DNA of 64,000 nucleotides, taken from the NCBI GenBank assembly GCA_027491155.1, contig JAIXWR010000009.1:1-64000 (forward strand), given 5' to 3'. The notes beneath the pieces are model-generated. The model made no database searches and was not told the origin of the DNA. It saw nothing but the letters and a program-made list of their open reading frames with translations. Position numbers and translations under genes: made by a program. Positions 8,139 through 16,306 of this stretch are shown piece after piece. The stretch's first letter is position 1. Each line of letters begins with the position of its first letter. Source of the DNA: Verrucomicrobiaceae bacterium. Lineage in GTDB: Bacteria > Verrucomicrobiota > Verrucomicrobiia > Verrucomicrobiales > Akkermansiaceae.

Positions 8139-9575
8139 TCAGAGCTTTCCCTTCAACCCATGGCGGTCGAGCAGGTTGTAGACCGTGCGCAGGCTGACTC
8201 CCAGTTTCGCGGCCACACTTCGCCTGTTACCGCCGCTCGCTTTCAATGCCTCCACCAATGCCGCTCGCTCGAGATCATCAAGCTTCCGGGGCGCACGCTG
8301 GATCTTCTCCGCCCGGAAATCCGCCCGCCATTTTTCCAGCCCCATCGCCAGCGCCGCTTCGCCGATGTTCCCCTCCCTGGTGGTCCGCTCCAGTGCCTCC
8401 TGAATCACCGCGCGGAGCTCTGGAATGTTGCCGGGCCAGTCGTGATCCCTGAGCCATCGGCAAGCCGCTCGATCAAGGCCCGGCCGCCGCCACCCCTGTC
8501 GTACGCAGATCTCCGTGATCAACTGCTCCGCAAAGGGGATCAGATCTTCCATGCGCACCCGCAGGGGTGGCAGGGTGATCCTCAGCGTCGCGAGTTGATA
8601 GAACAGGTTGACAAAGGCCCCCTCCAGCAAGACCGATTCATCCAGCGACTGGTTCGCAATTGCCAAAACCCGGCAGCGGCCGGTGCCCTCTTCCAGCGCC
8701 CGGCATAGCCGCTCCTGGCAGGACAAAGGTAGCCTCTCCACCTCACGAAGCAGAAGCGTCGAGGGTCGCGTCTGGCGGAAAAGACCGCGAGTTTCCGCCT
8801 TGATCTCCTGAAGCCCCAAGGTGATGACGTCACCGCCGTAGATGGCGAGATTGAAAGCCTTTTCCTCCACTTGTCCCGCGTTGATTTCCACCAGCTCACC
8901 CTCGCCTCCATGAATGCGACGGTGAATTCCGTGGGCTAGCGTCTGTTTGCCCGTTCCCGGCTCGCCTTCGATCAAAACCGGCACCGTGGTGCTGAGCGCA
9001 TGCCGGATCATTTCATTCACCCCTGCCATTGTCTTCGACTTCCAGGGGAAGCCCAAGACATGCGCCATCGCGTGGCGACCGTTCAACGCTCCGTTCCGCG
9101 GTAATGCTCCATCCTGCCGCGCTTTTGCAACGATCATCTTCGCCGCGGTGAAAAACGCGGTCGGCTCGATGGGCTTGACGGCATACTCCGCCGCCCCGCT
9201 TCGCAGTGCCATGACCGCATCCCTGGCTTTGTCCCGGACGGTCAGCACCATGCATGGCACATCAGGGTAGCGCTGCTTTATCTCCTGCAACAATGAAAGC
9301 CCGTCACAGTCAGGCAGGCCGAGATCCAACACCACGAGATCCCACGGGAAAGTCCCGCGGGTCTGGCTGATTCGCTGGCGCAGTTCCCTCCCGTTGCCCA
9401 TCACCTCGGGTTGAAATCCGAACTTGCGGGCCAATTCCGCCAACAACATCGAGGAAGCCTCGTCATCTTCCACGATTCCCAGCCGCACAGGCACGGCGTC
9501 GCGCGGTTGCGACAGCTCATTCGGGTGATCCTGCCATGGATTGCGAACAGGCGGATGCATGATTTGATGATTCAT
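8139..9575 (-). CDS. NtrC-like response regulator with degenerate AAA+ domain
   Basis: About 478 residues from ATG 9573-9575 (an upstream extension to 9653 is unlikely coding). The receiver domain (residues 32-150) has acidic VEDD, phosphoacceptor Asp near residue 84 in VVLDLGLPD, and Lys in YAVKP. The AAA+-like domain keeps a Walker A (GEPGTGKQT) and the WPGN motif before the C-terminus, but lacks the GAFTGA loop (GGDVITLGLQ in its place) and Walker B has Arg instead of Asp (LLLREVERL). A Fis-type HTH closes the protein (GNRRSVAAKLGVSLRTVYNL). It resembles PEP-CTERM-associated PrsR regulators in architecture but should not activate sigma-54 conventionally. No partner kinase is adjacent. The regulator in the NO operon has an almost identical recognition helix. 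Confidence 0.85.
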   Translation of the reverse strand: MNHQIMHPPVRNPWQDHPNELSQPRDAVPVRLGIVEDDEASSMLLAELARKFGFQPEVMGNGRELRQRISQTRGTFPWDLVVLDLGLPDCDGLSLLQEIKQRYPDVPCMVLTVRDKARDAVMALRSGAAEYAVKPIEPTAFFTAAKMIVAKARQDGALPRNGALNGRHAMAHVLGFPWKSKTMAGVNEMIRHALSTTVPVLIEGEPGTGKQTLAHGIHRRIHGGEGELVEINAGQVEEKAFNLAIYGGDVITLGLQEIKAETRGLFRQTRPSTLLLREVERLPLSCQERLCRALEEGTGRCRVLAIANQSLDESVLLEGAFVNLFYQLATLRITLPPLRVRMEDLIPFAEQLITEICVRQGWRRPGLDRAACRWLRDHDWPGNIPELRAVIQEALERTTREGNIGEAALAMGLEKWRADFRAEKIQRAPRKLDDLERAALVEALKASGGNRRSVAAKLGVSLRTVYNLLDRHGLKGKL

Positions 9576-9675
9576 TGGAAAAGTAACACGCGGAATGACC
9601 GGCACCCGTGGGATGCGAACGCCTTCGGGTTGCACAGGCCGAACGCCGGCCACCTTCGATGTCCTTGCCGCACCC

Positions 9676-11583
9676 TCATGCGACGTCGCACTGGAACTGC
9701 CCGGAGCTCGGATCTTCAGAAGGGCCCTGCAAACCGCAGCTCCATCGGTGAAGGATCAGATTCGAATCCGCCAGGGCGGATTGCAGTCGTCCTAGGCGCA
9801 CGTCATCCAGTCTGCCAATCGCCAGAATGATCCCGTCCAAGCGCAGTTCACGACCCAGGCGCGGCAGATCCTCCAAGCTCCCCATCACCTCGAATCCGCG
9901 GATCAAACGCGCCCGCAGTTCCTTTTTGTCGTCGAGGAATCCCAACACCTGGAATTGTTCGAAGTGATCCGGCGGGATGCTCGCCAGGTAATCCAGATAA
10001 AGATTCCCCAAATCGCCCGCCCCGTACACCACGACCCGCTTCACCGACCTCGGCACCCGGTGCTTCTGGCGGTGGATGCTGTCGACCGCCAGCTCGCGCA
10101 GGACCTCCGGCAAGGACCGAGGCAGAAGCACCATCACCGTCGAAAAGAAGCCGGCCATCAGGCAGACCCGCTGCATCCGCCAGGTGAGATCACCGGCACT
10201 GACGTCGATCAGCGTTCCCGCCGCCGCCGCCGCCAACATCAGGCCGCCCGCCACCAGCATGAACTCGCGCAGCCGTGCCCGATTCCAGACCCGCCGGTAG
10301 ATCTTCAAGCCCAGGAGCATCGCCAGCCCCGTCCCGGTGAATACCAGCGTCAGGGTCCAAGGCTGGGAAAGCAAGAAGCTACGGTGGCCGAAATTGGAGT
10401 CCACGATCAGCGCCGCGGCACAACCCAGCACCAGGCCCCCGGCGTCATGGAGGAAGTAGATCAACCGCCGCCGCCACTCGTTCGTCCGGCGCTTGACCGC
10501 CAGATGAATCAGATTCCCGCTCTGAATGAACTCGACGCTGGCCAGATGCCGCAGGCCGAGGAGAGCGATCACGAAGGCCGAAAGCGCCGCCAACAAAACC
10601 CCCGTGCTCCCCATCAGCGTCGGCAACAGCGCAATCACCGAAACCAGAATCGCCAGGCCGTGCAGCACCCGCGTCGCCTTGCGCTGGCTCCATCCCCTCG
10701 CCAGCAGGCGATGGTGAAGGTGATCCTTGTCCGGGGCGAAAATCCCGACCGCCCCGTTTCCACCCCATTGGCTGAGGACGCTCCGCACGGAGCGCCGCCA
10801 GATCGCCAGCACCACGTCGATCAAAGGCACCCCGGCCACCGCCACCGGAAGCAGGACCGAGCCCAGCAGCGTCTTCCTGCCCACCACATCGCTCGCCATC
10901 GAGGCGAGGAAAAGCCCGAGAACCATCGAACCCGTGTCCCCCAGGAAAATCCGCGCGGGGTTCCGGTTGTAGACCAGGAACCCGCCGATGCTCGCCACCA
11001 TCAGGCCCAGACCCAGCGCGTGGCCCCAGTGACCCTGGGACACCTCCAGCGCCACCATGCAGGTCAAACTGATCGCCGCCAGCCCGCCACACAGCCCGTC
11101 CAGCCCGTCGATCAGGTTGAAGGCATTGATCAGCAGGACGATCCAGACGATCCAGCACCCGAGGTCGACGAACCATGGGACCTCGAGCCCGAACAGGTTG
11201 CCCGACCCGCCCGGCTTCAACCACCAGTAAACCGCCGCCGCCGCCATCTGGCAGGCCAGCTTGACCAGAGCCGGCACCCCCCGCCGGTCGTCCACCACCC
11301 CGACCAGCACCAGGATCACCGAGGAAAGGCAGAAAGCCACCGTTCCCGGCAGCCCGCCACCCGCCCCGCCCACTCCGGACCAGGCGCTCACTAGCATCGC
11401 CAGCAGGAAAGTCACCCACACCGCCAGCCCGCCCGCCCGGGGAATCGCCGTCTGGTGCACCCGCCGGGCATCCGGCTGATCCATCAGGCCGAGCTTCGGC
11501 CCCAGCCAGATCATCAGGCGCGTGGCCCCCAGCGAGACGACGAACGTCCCGGCCAGCATCAACAGTGGTTCCATCAAGATCAT
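9676..11583 (-). CDS. WecA/MraY-type glycosyl-1-phosphate transferase fused to a CoA-binding-like domain
   Basis: Start at ATG 11581-11583 (11572-11574 also possible), giving about 635 residues. Residues 1-330 form a multi-span WecA/MraY/TagO domain with MDQPDARRVH near the N-terminus, VVDDRRGVPALVK, LINAFNLIDGLDGLCGG (catalytic Asp region), ARIFLGDTGSM and KDHLHHRL, all family hallmarks. This enzyme puts the first sugar phosphate on undecaprenyl phosphate. After a hydrophilic linker come further membrane helices, then a Rossmann-type domain with VVVYGAGDLGNLYLDYL, as at the N-terminal part of WbpM/CapD-type sugar epimerases but without the dehydratase domain. A single-chain fusion of these two parts is unusual. 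It sits at the end of the glycosyltransferase run and likely initiates the polymer. Confidence 0.85.
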   Translation of the reverse strand: MILMEPLLMLAGTFVVSLGATRLMIWLGPKLGLMDQPDARRVHQTAIPRAGGLAVWVTFLLAMLVSAWSGVGGAGGGLPGTVAFCLSSVILVLVGVVDDRRGVPALVKLACQMAAAAVYWWLKPGGSGNLFGLEVPWFVDLGCWIVWIVLLINAFNLIDGLDGLCGGLAAISLTCMVALEVSQGHWGHALGLGLMVASIGGFLVYNRNPARIFLGDTGSMVLGLFLASMASDVVGRKTLLGSVLLPVAVAGVPLIDVVLAIWRRSVRSVLSQWGGNGAVGIFAPDKDHLHHRLLARGWSQRKATRVLHGLAILVSVIALLPTLMGSTGVLLAALSAFVIALLGLRHLASVEFIQSGNLIHLAVKRRTNEWRRRLIYFLHDAGGLVLGCAAALIVDSNFGHRSFLLSQPWTLTLVFTGTGLAMLLGLKIYRRVWNRARLREFMLVAGGLMLAAAAAGTLIDVSAGDLTWRMQRVCLMAGFFSTVMVLLPRSLPEVLRELAVDSIHRQKHRVPRSVKRVVVYGAGDLGNLYLDYLASIPPDHFEQFQVLGFLDDKKELRARLIRGFEVMGSLEDLPRLGRELRLDGIILAIGRLDDVRLGRLQSALADSNLILHRWSCGLQGPSEDPSSGQFQCDVA

Positions 11584-11620
11584 CGATTTCTCCGGGTTTT
11601 CCCCTCGTCCGGCCGTGACT

Positions 11621-12064
11621 TCACGGCCTGCGGTAAGGCCAGGCACCTCCGGCCGCCACCAGGCCCGCCCTCAGCGGTGCCTGCCGCACCCCCTCCGCCA
11701 CTTCCTCCCGTGACCCCCAGGCGGCGATCTCGCTGATGCTCCAGTCCCGTTGCCAACGGATCCCCGCGCAATCGCTCAACCAATACCGCAACTCCGCCAT
11801 CTGGCTCCGCGGCTCCTCGCCGGGGTGAAACTCAATCAGCGCGAACAAACAATCCGGCAACGCCACCAAGGCATGCACCGTGAGCTCTTCCGCCGCCTCG
11901 CGCCGGGCGAATCCATCGTCGATCAAACGCCAGATCTCTTCCTCCGCGAGCTGGTTCGCCCCGGCCGGATACGTCGCCATTCGCAGCTCCCACATCCCCG
12001 CCTTGGCCATGGGTACGCCCGCCCCGCTGCCGGCGGACTCCCCGGATAACCGGGGAATGCTCAT
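11621..12064 (-). CDS. Degenerate REP-associated (Y1) transposase-like protein, probably domesticated
   Basis: 147 residues; internal ATGs near 11995 and 11980 are alternative starts. The layout parallels REP-associated tyrosine transposases: an N-terminal helical region, a strand where the HUH motif should be (ALVALPDCLFALIEF in place of the usual MPNHVHLL pattern), and a C-terminal WQRDWSIS followed by an APLRAGLV segment and a WPYRRP end, which matches the family's WQRxFxD, NPVRAGLV and WPWSS ends. Both histidines and the catalytic Tyr region appear lost, so it should not cut DNA. It lies between a glycosyltransferase and the WecA fusion gene, 38 bp from the latter. Relation is inferred by eye and could be coincidental. 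Confidence 0.45.
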   Translation of the reverse strand: MSIPRLSGESAGSGAGVPMAKAGMWELRMATYPAGANQLAEEEIWRLIDDGFARREAAEELTVHALVALPDCLFALIEFHPGEEPRSQMAELRYWLSDCAGIRWQRDWSISEIAAWGSREEVAEGVRQAPLRAGLVAAGGAWPYRRP

Positions 12065-12133
12065 GGCAGCTTTGATGGAACCAAAGGATGGCGGGAGAAG
12101 CCCGCTTCACCCCGGGGAACCACCGCCTTCCAG

Positions 12134-13531
12134 TCAACTTGCAAGGATCGCGGCGCAGCGGCGGGCATTCTCGCCGCGGCTGAAATGCAGCCGGGCATGA
12201 TCCCGGGCCGCCGCCCCCCGCTTCGCCCGCTGCTCGGGATCCGCCGCTTCGTTCAGGGCCGCCAGCATCGCCGCCACGTCGCCGGGAGCCACCACCCAGC
12301 CCCCTCCGCTTTCCGCCACCCATCGCGCCATGCTGGACTCGGCCGCCCCGACCACCAGCAGCGGCCGCCCCGCGGCGAAGACCCCCTGGGTCTTGCTCGG
12401 CAGCATGGTGCCCGTCCAGGAACTCTCCAGCGACGCCAGATGCACATCCGCACTCCGCAGATGGGCCGCCAGCTCTTGCGCCGGCGCGTAATCATGAAGC
12501 TCGACCGGCAGCCCGGGATTCGCGCGGATGAACGCCTCGATCTCCCCCCGCCTTTTTCCACGACCGTGGAAGACGAAGCGGTAGCGCGGCCGACGGTCCC
12601 CACCCGCTTGCGCAGGACTCAGGAGCCCCCGCGCGGCCTCCAGAATCTCATCAAATCGGTGTCCCAGCCCCATATTCCCCGAATACATCACCACCACCTC
12701 ATCCAGCGCCCAGCCGCGTCGGTTCCTGAGTTCGCGCGCCGCCTGTGTCACGGCGGTCCCGTCCTCCCCGCCCGCTGGCGTGCTGGATTGCTCCGCAGTT
12801 GCTGAGTCCGTGGTCGCCCAAAGCGGCACCCAGTCCACCCCGGCCTGCGTGCCGGTGCCTTGCCGGGTGCTGCCCGCCAGCGCCTCCACCCGGCTGGCCA
12901 TGTCCGGTCCCAGCGTCAGCAGTGCCGCGCGCCGCTTCCCGCCCATGCCCCAGCGACCCAAGGCCGCCAGCAGCCGGTGCGCCCCGCCGCCGTGCGCGAG
13001 CATCCCGTGGGCCACCATCACATCCGGATACAAATCCATCACCCAGTGCGCGTGGTCCGCCCCCCGCAGCTTCGACATCCCCCGCGCCAGCACCGACAGA
13101 TAGGGCGGGGTGGTCAAGGCCACCACCCGGTCAAACCGGTTCCGCGGCAAAGCCAGCCACGCCGCCACCCCGAGATAGAACCCCGCGTAATCCAGCAACT
13201 TCCCCACATGGTTCCCTCGCCCGAACGATGTCGACCCGATCCGCAGCACGCGGACCGGGGATGGTGGATGGTGGATGGTGGATGGTGGATGGCCACTCGC
13301 AGCAAGCCCCTCCCGATCTTCGGTCTCCGGCTTTCGACTTCCGAGCTCCGACCTTCGACCTTCGACCTTCGACTTCCCGACCTTCGACCCTCCTCCCGCA
13401 TAGCCACCTGCCGAGCAAAGCACCGTCATCTGATGTCCCGCCTCCACCAGCTCCTCAGCCACCGCCTCCAGCATCACCCCCGTCGGCGCCGCATCCGGCG
13501 GATAGTACTGATTGATCAAGACCAGGTGCAT
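12134..13531 (-). CDS. Glycosyltransferase family 4 with repeat-encoded insertion
   Basis: Start at ATG 13529-13531 (MHLVLINQYYPPD), about 465 residues. The N-terminal Rossmann domain begins with INQYYPPDAAPTG and continues through VDFYG-like elements to HWVMDLYPDV; the C-terminal domain has VVMYSGNMGLGH, FHGRGKRR, a CHDY-like strand and PSKTQGVFAAGRPLLVVG, the nucleotide-sugar binding region of GT-B enzymes similar to WcaI. Between TVLCSAGGYAGG and PVRVLRIGSTSFG about 45 residues rich in Lys/Arg/Ser/Pro are encoded by heptanucleotide repeats (13257-13395); this is a foreign in-frame insertion in a surface loop. The frame is intact, so the enzyme may still work. Donor and acceptor are unknown. 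Confidence 0.85.
   Translation of the reverse strand: MHLVLINQYYPPDAAPTGVMLEAVAEELVEAGHQMTVLCSAGGYAGGGSKVGKSKVEGRRSELGSRKPETEDREGLAASGHPPSTIHHPPSPVRVLRIGSTSFGRGNHVGKLLDYAGFYLGVAAWLALPRNRFDRVVALTTPPYLSVLARGMSKLRGADHAHWVMDLYPDVMVAHGMLAHGGGAHRLLAALGRWGMGGKRRAALLTLGPDMASRVEALAGSTRQGTGTQAGVDWVPLWATTDSATAEQSSTPAGGEDGTAVTQAARELRNRRGWALDEVVVMYSGNMGLGHRFDEILEAARGLLSPAQAGGDRRPRYRFVFHGRGKRRGEIEAFIRANPGLPVELHDYAPAQELAAHLRSADVHLASLESSWTGTMLPSKTQGVFAAGRPLLVVGAAESSMARWVAESGGGWVVAPGDVAAMLAALNEAADPEQRAKRGAAARDHARLHFSRGENARRCAAILAS
13257..13395. repeat. Heptanucleotide repeats inside the glycosyltransferase gene
   Basis: Two blocks of 7-bp repeats lie within the reading frame. About 13262-13295 carries four to five copies of GATGGTG, and 13318-13395 carries about ten degenerate copies of CGACCTT (variants CGACTTC, CGAGCTC, CGGCTTT). 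They are separated by a short unique segment. The units resemble, in period and mode of degeneration, the repeats at 1-98, 13598-13712, 57602-57706 and 59069-59104. Confidence 0.85.
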
Positions 13532-13597
13532 CGCAAAAAAACCAAAACCCGAGGCAAAGCCTCCCACATCCCCCCCAGCCGCCCCAACCTCATCCTC

Positions 13598-13712
13598 TTC
13601 AAAATCACCAATCGACCATCAAAAATCGTCAATCACCGCCCCCCTTGGCGCTCTTGGCGTCTTGGCGGTTCAACTTCTTCCTCTTTTCTGCCCACTGCCC
13701 ACTGCCCACTGC
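13598..13712. repeat. Mixed short tandem repeats between glycan genes
   Basis: Three repeat blocks follow each other: degenerate AATCACC-type heptamers (about 13600-13637), three CTTGGCG units at 8-9 bp spacing (about 13647-13671), and three perfect CCCACTG units (13687-13709). The last block provides the final codons of the acetyltransferase gene, replacing its natural C-terminus with SEQWAVGSGQ-type residues. Confidence 0.8.
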
Positions 13713-14200
13713 TCACTCGGCACTTTCATCCACACCTCATACGCCCGCACCATCGTCCCCGGCGGCACCACCGCCCCCGGGCCGACGAAGGCGCAGGCGG
13801 CGATCCAACTGCCCTCGCCGATCTCGATCGGCCGGGTGATCAGGTCGAAGCTCTCCTTCCTGAAATCATGATTGCCCGTGCACAGGAAGGCGCGCTGCGA
13901 AAGGCACACGTTCGACCCGATCTTCACCTGGTCCAGACTCAGGATCAGCACCTCGTCGCCGATCCACACCTGATCGCCGATCTCCACCCGCCACGGCATC
14001 GTGATGTTCACCCGCGAGCGGATCACCACACCTTGTCCGACCCTTGCCCCGAAGAAGCGCAAAGCCGCCACCTTCAGCGCCGACGGCACCGGAAACCAGG
14101 GTGCGAACAGCAGCGAGCGGCAAAGCCACCACAGAGCTTCCTTCCACCGCGGCACCCCGCGCACGAAGCTGGAGTTGTCGAATTTCGAGAGATTGAGCAT
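13670..14200 (-). CDS. WcaF-like hexapeptide-repeat acetyltransferase
   Basis: Start ATG 14198-14200 (MLNLSKFDNSSF), 176 residues. The early KFDNSSFVRG and a WWL.RSLLF segment followed by PSALKVAALRFFGARVG match the N-terminus of colanic-acid acetyltransferases of the WcaF group. Left-handed beta-helix repeats follow (VVIRSRVNITMPW, VWIGDEV, VKIGSNVCLSQRAFLCTGNHD, IEIGEGSWIAACAFVGPGAVV), with the catalytic His in GNHD. It would O-acetylate a sugar of the repeat unit in the cytoplasm. The last 12 residues are encoded by a CCCACTG repeat and are not part of the fold. It lies between two GT4 genes in the leftward glycan cluster. Confidence 0.88.
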   Translation of the reverse strand: MLNLSKFDNSSFVRGVPRWKEALWWLCRSLLFAPWFPVPSALKVAALRFFGARVGQGVVIRSRVNITMPWRVEIGDQVWIGDEVLILSLDQVKIGSNVCLSQRAFLCTGNHDFRKESFDLITRPIEIGEGSWIAACAFVGPGAVVPPGTMVRAYEVWMKVPSEQWAVGSGQKRGRS

Positions 14201-14237
14201 CGCTTGAAGACAGGGACCGATGGGAAGGCCCGCAATG

Positions 14238-15308
14238 TCACCGCACACACCCCGGCCGCGGCCCGCGTCCCAGCACCCATTCATAGCAGGCGATCATCTC
14301 CCCTGCGATCCTGTCCCACGCAAAGCGCTCCGCCACCACCGCCCTTCCTCGTCCCCCCATCGCGGTCAGCACTTCCGGGCTTCTGCGTGTCGCATCGTCC
14401 AACGCGGCGGCAATGCCATCCACACTCACCGGTATCCACCACCCGCAGGATTCCTCTTCCAGCAACTTCCACGGTGCGCCGTGGGTCGTGATCACCGGCA
14501 GCCCGTGCGACAGGGCCTCACCGACGACCATCCCAAAATTCTCGGTGTGGCTGGGAAGAACAAAGAGGTCTGCTTCTTGGTAAGCCTTATCCAAAGCTTC
14601 GCCACTCAAGGCACCGGTGAATTCAATCTCAGCCCCAAGCTGCGCTTGAGCCACCATCGCCTCAAGCTCTCCTCGGTGCCCGGCCTCGTCCGGCCCCACG
14701 ATCTTTAGTTTCCAACCCACCGGGCGGACCCTTGCCCAGGCCTGCAGCAACAACGTCAAGCCCTTGACGGGATAGAGTCTCCCCACGAAGAGCGCGACGC
14801 GCCGTTCAAAGAGCGAGGGTGCCTCGGGCATGAACTTTCTTACCGGATGCGTCTCCGCGCTCCTCCTGGTCATGTCAATACCCCAAGGAATCATGACCAT
14901 AGCCTTCTTTAAGCCAAGCTTCCGCAGGTTGGCTGCCTCACGTTCCGAGGTGGCATGCAAGGCCGAAACCATGTTCAGAAGTCTCTTCTGGTAGAGGATC
15001 CAAGCCACCTTCTTCTTCCGCCCCTTGTGCGCCAACGCCCAAGGTTCCAGCATACCATGCAAAGTCACCACACAGGGAACTCCACGCCGCCGCCAAGCCT
15101 GCAAACGAATAGCCAGTCTCGGCGACCAGATCCCATGAAAATGCACCACCTCCGGCAGATCGGACGCAGCCGGCAAAATCGAGGCGTGTTGCGAAGAGCG
15201 GCTCACCGACACCCCTTGCCTTGCAAGACTCGTGACTAACCCACGGGTCGCGGCTTCAACCCCCCCGGCACGCTGAGGGTCAGACAATTCTTCAAAACTT
15301 ACATTCAT
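14238..15308 (-). CDS. Glycosyltransferase family 4
   Basis: 356 residues with a GT-B layout. The N-domain contains GGVEAATRGLVTSLARQG and VVHFHGIWSPRL; the C-domain contains VALFVGRLYPVKGLTLLLQAW, LKIVGPDEAGH and DLFVLPSHTENFGMVVGEAL with the E-x7-E-type motif that binds the nucleotide sugar. Start ATG 15306-15308 overlaps the upstream stop (ATGA), showing translational coupling with the preceding GT4 gene. It is predicted to be cytoplasmic or membrane-associated and to add one sugar to the undecaprenyl-linked repeat unit. Specificity cannot be read from the sequence. Confidence 0.9.
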   Translation of the reverse strand: MNVSFEELSDPQRAGGVEAATRGLVTSLARQGVSVSRSSQHASILPAASDLPEVVHFHGIWSPRLAIRLQAWRRRGVPCVVTLHGMLEPWALAHKGRKKKVAWILYQKRLLNMVSALHATSEREAANLRKLGLKKAMVMIPWGIDMTRRSAETHPVRKFMPEAPSLFERRVALFVGRLYPVKGLTLLLQAWARVRPVGWKLKIVGPDEAGHRGELEAMVAQAQLGAEIEFTGALSGEALDKAYQEADLFVLPSHTENFGMVVGEALSHGLPVITTHGAPWKLLEEESCGWWIPVSVDGIAAALDDATRRSPEVLTAMGGRGRAVVAERFAWDRIAGEMIACYEWVLGRGPRPGCVR

Positions 15309-16306
15309 CAGGTGCCGAGAACCTCACAATAAAGTGCCGCGTATTGGGCAGCGACTGACTTCGTAGAGTAAGCCTTCACGTTCTGAAAACCTTTCCCCAC
15401 CAATTCCTCCCGCAATGACGCGTCGCTCAAAATCCGCAGCAAACCGCAGCGAATCGATTCCACATCGAAGGGATCGACCTGCAGCGCACCTCCTCCCGCC
15501 ACTTTGTTCATAGGCGGAATGTTCGATGTCAGCACGGGTCTTCCGATTGCCTGCGCTTCGAGAATCGGCATCCCGAAGCCTTCGTAGGTGGAGACAAAAC
15601 ACACCAGATCGCACGATTGATAGAGCGCCACAACCTCCGGCCTGGAAAGACCGTGGTGGATCTCATGCTCCACACCCTGTCGCGCCAGTTGCAGCTGCTG
15701 TGTAGCCGACGGCTTGCCGAGCATACAAAGGCACACATCGAGACCGGAGCAGGCCTCCGCCACTCGTCTGAGATTTTTATTGTCCGTCGTGCCAACCAAC
15801 AGGATCCGCGGCGTGGCAACAGGCCATGGCCGCGGCTCGGCTACAAACTCCGTAGAGACGCAGTTCGGAATTACACGCACCTTGGCCGGATTCACCCGGC
15901 AGAGTTGCAATAATCGGCTCTTGGTGAACTCGGAAATCACCGTCACCCGGTTTGCCCGCAGGCATGGCAAATACAACCACCACCACCAGAAAAACAGCCG
16001 CTTGAGCCCGCGTGACTCCTCCACGAAGCGCAAATCATGGATCGTCAGGACCACGGAACGGCGCCACATGCCGAGAACCGCGTAATGGATGTCGCCCGTT
16101 TGGTGAATCACGTCACAATCCCTCAGAGACGCCGCCCAAAGCAGGTTGGCGGCTAACGATCCCGGATTCGCACGACCGCGCGGAGCCGTTGCCACCGTGC
16201 TTCTCACCCAAGCGGGAAACGCCTGCGCGATGGACGCGAAGAGTTCTTCGATGCTCCAGAACCTGCCCGGGCAACGGTTGGCCATTAACACGCGCAGAGT
16301 TTTCAC
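15308..16306 (-). CDS. Glycosyltransferase family 4
   Basis: 332 residues. Landmarks are DVIHQTGDIHYA and VVLTIHDLRFVEE in the N-domain, a central VTVISEFTKSRLLQL, then ILLVGTTDNKNLRRVAEA and DLVCFVSTYEGFGMPILEAQAIGRPVL, the acceptor/donor region of mannosyl- or rhamnosyl-type GT4 enzymes. The gene overlaps its upstream neighbour (Wzy-like) by 4 bp and its downstream neighbour by a shared ATGA, so it is part of a tightly coupled operon. There is no membrane segment apart from a short Trp-rich hydrophobic patch (RLFFWWWWLYLP) that may contact the inner membrane. Confidence 0.9.
   Translation of the reverse strand: MKTLRVLMANRCPGRFWSIEELFASIAQAFPAWVRSTVATAPRGRANPGSLAANLLWAASLRDCDVIHQTGDIHYAVLGMWRRSVVLTIHDLRFVEESRGLKRLFFWWWWLYLPCLRANRVTVISEFTKSRLLQLCRVNPAKVRVIPNCVSTEFVAEPRPWPVATPRILLVGTTDNKNLRRVAEACSGLDVCLCMLGKPSATQQLQLARQGVEHEIHHGLSRPEVVALYQSCDLVCFVSTYEGFGMPILEAQAIGRPVLTSNIPPMNKVAGGGALQVDPFDVESIRCGLLRILSDASLREELVGKGFQNVKAYSTKSVAAQYAALYCEVLGT

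Noticed and set aside
9955-11394. 480-residue plus-strand frame rich in Pro, Arg, His and Gln
   Set aside because: Composition is typical of an antisense shadow of the WecA-type membrane protein.
12860-14491. 543-residue plus-strand frame across the repeats
   Set aside because: Low-complexity antisense reading through two glycan genes and repeats; no motif.
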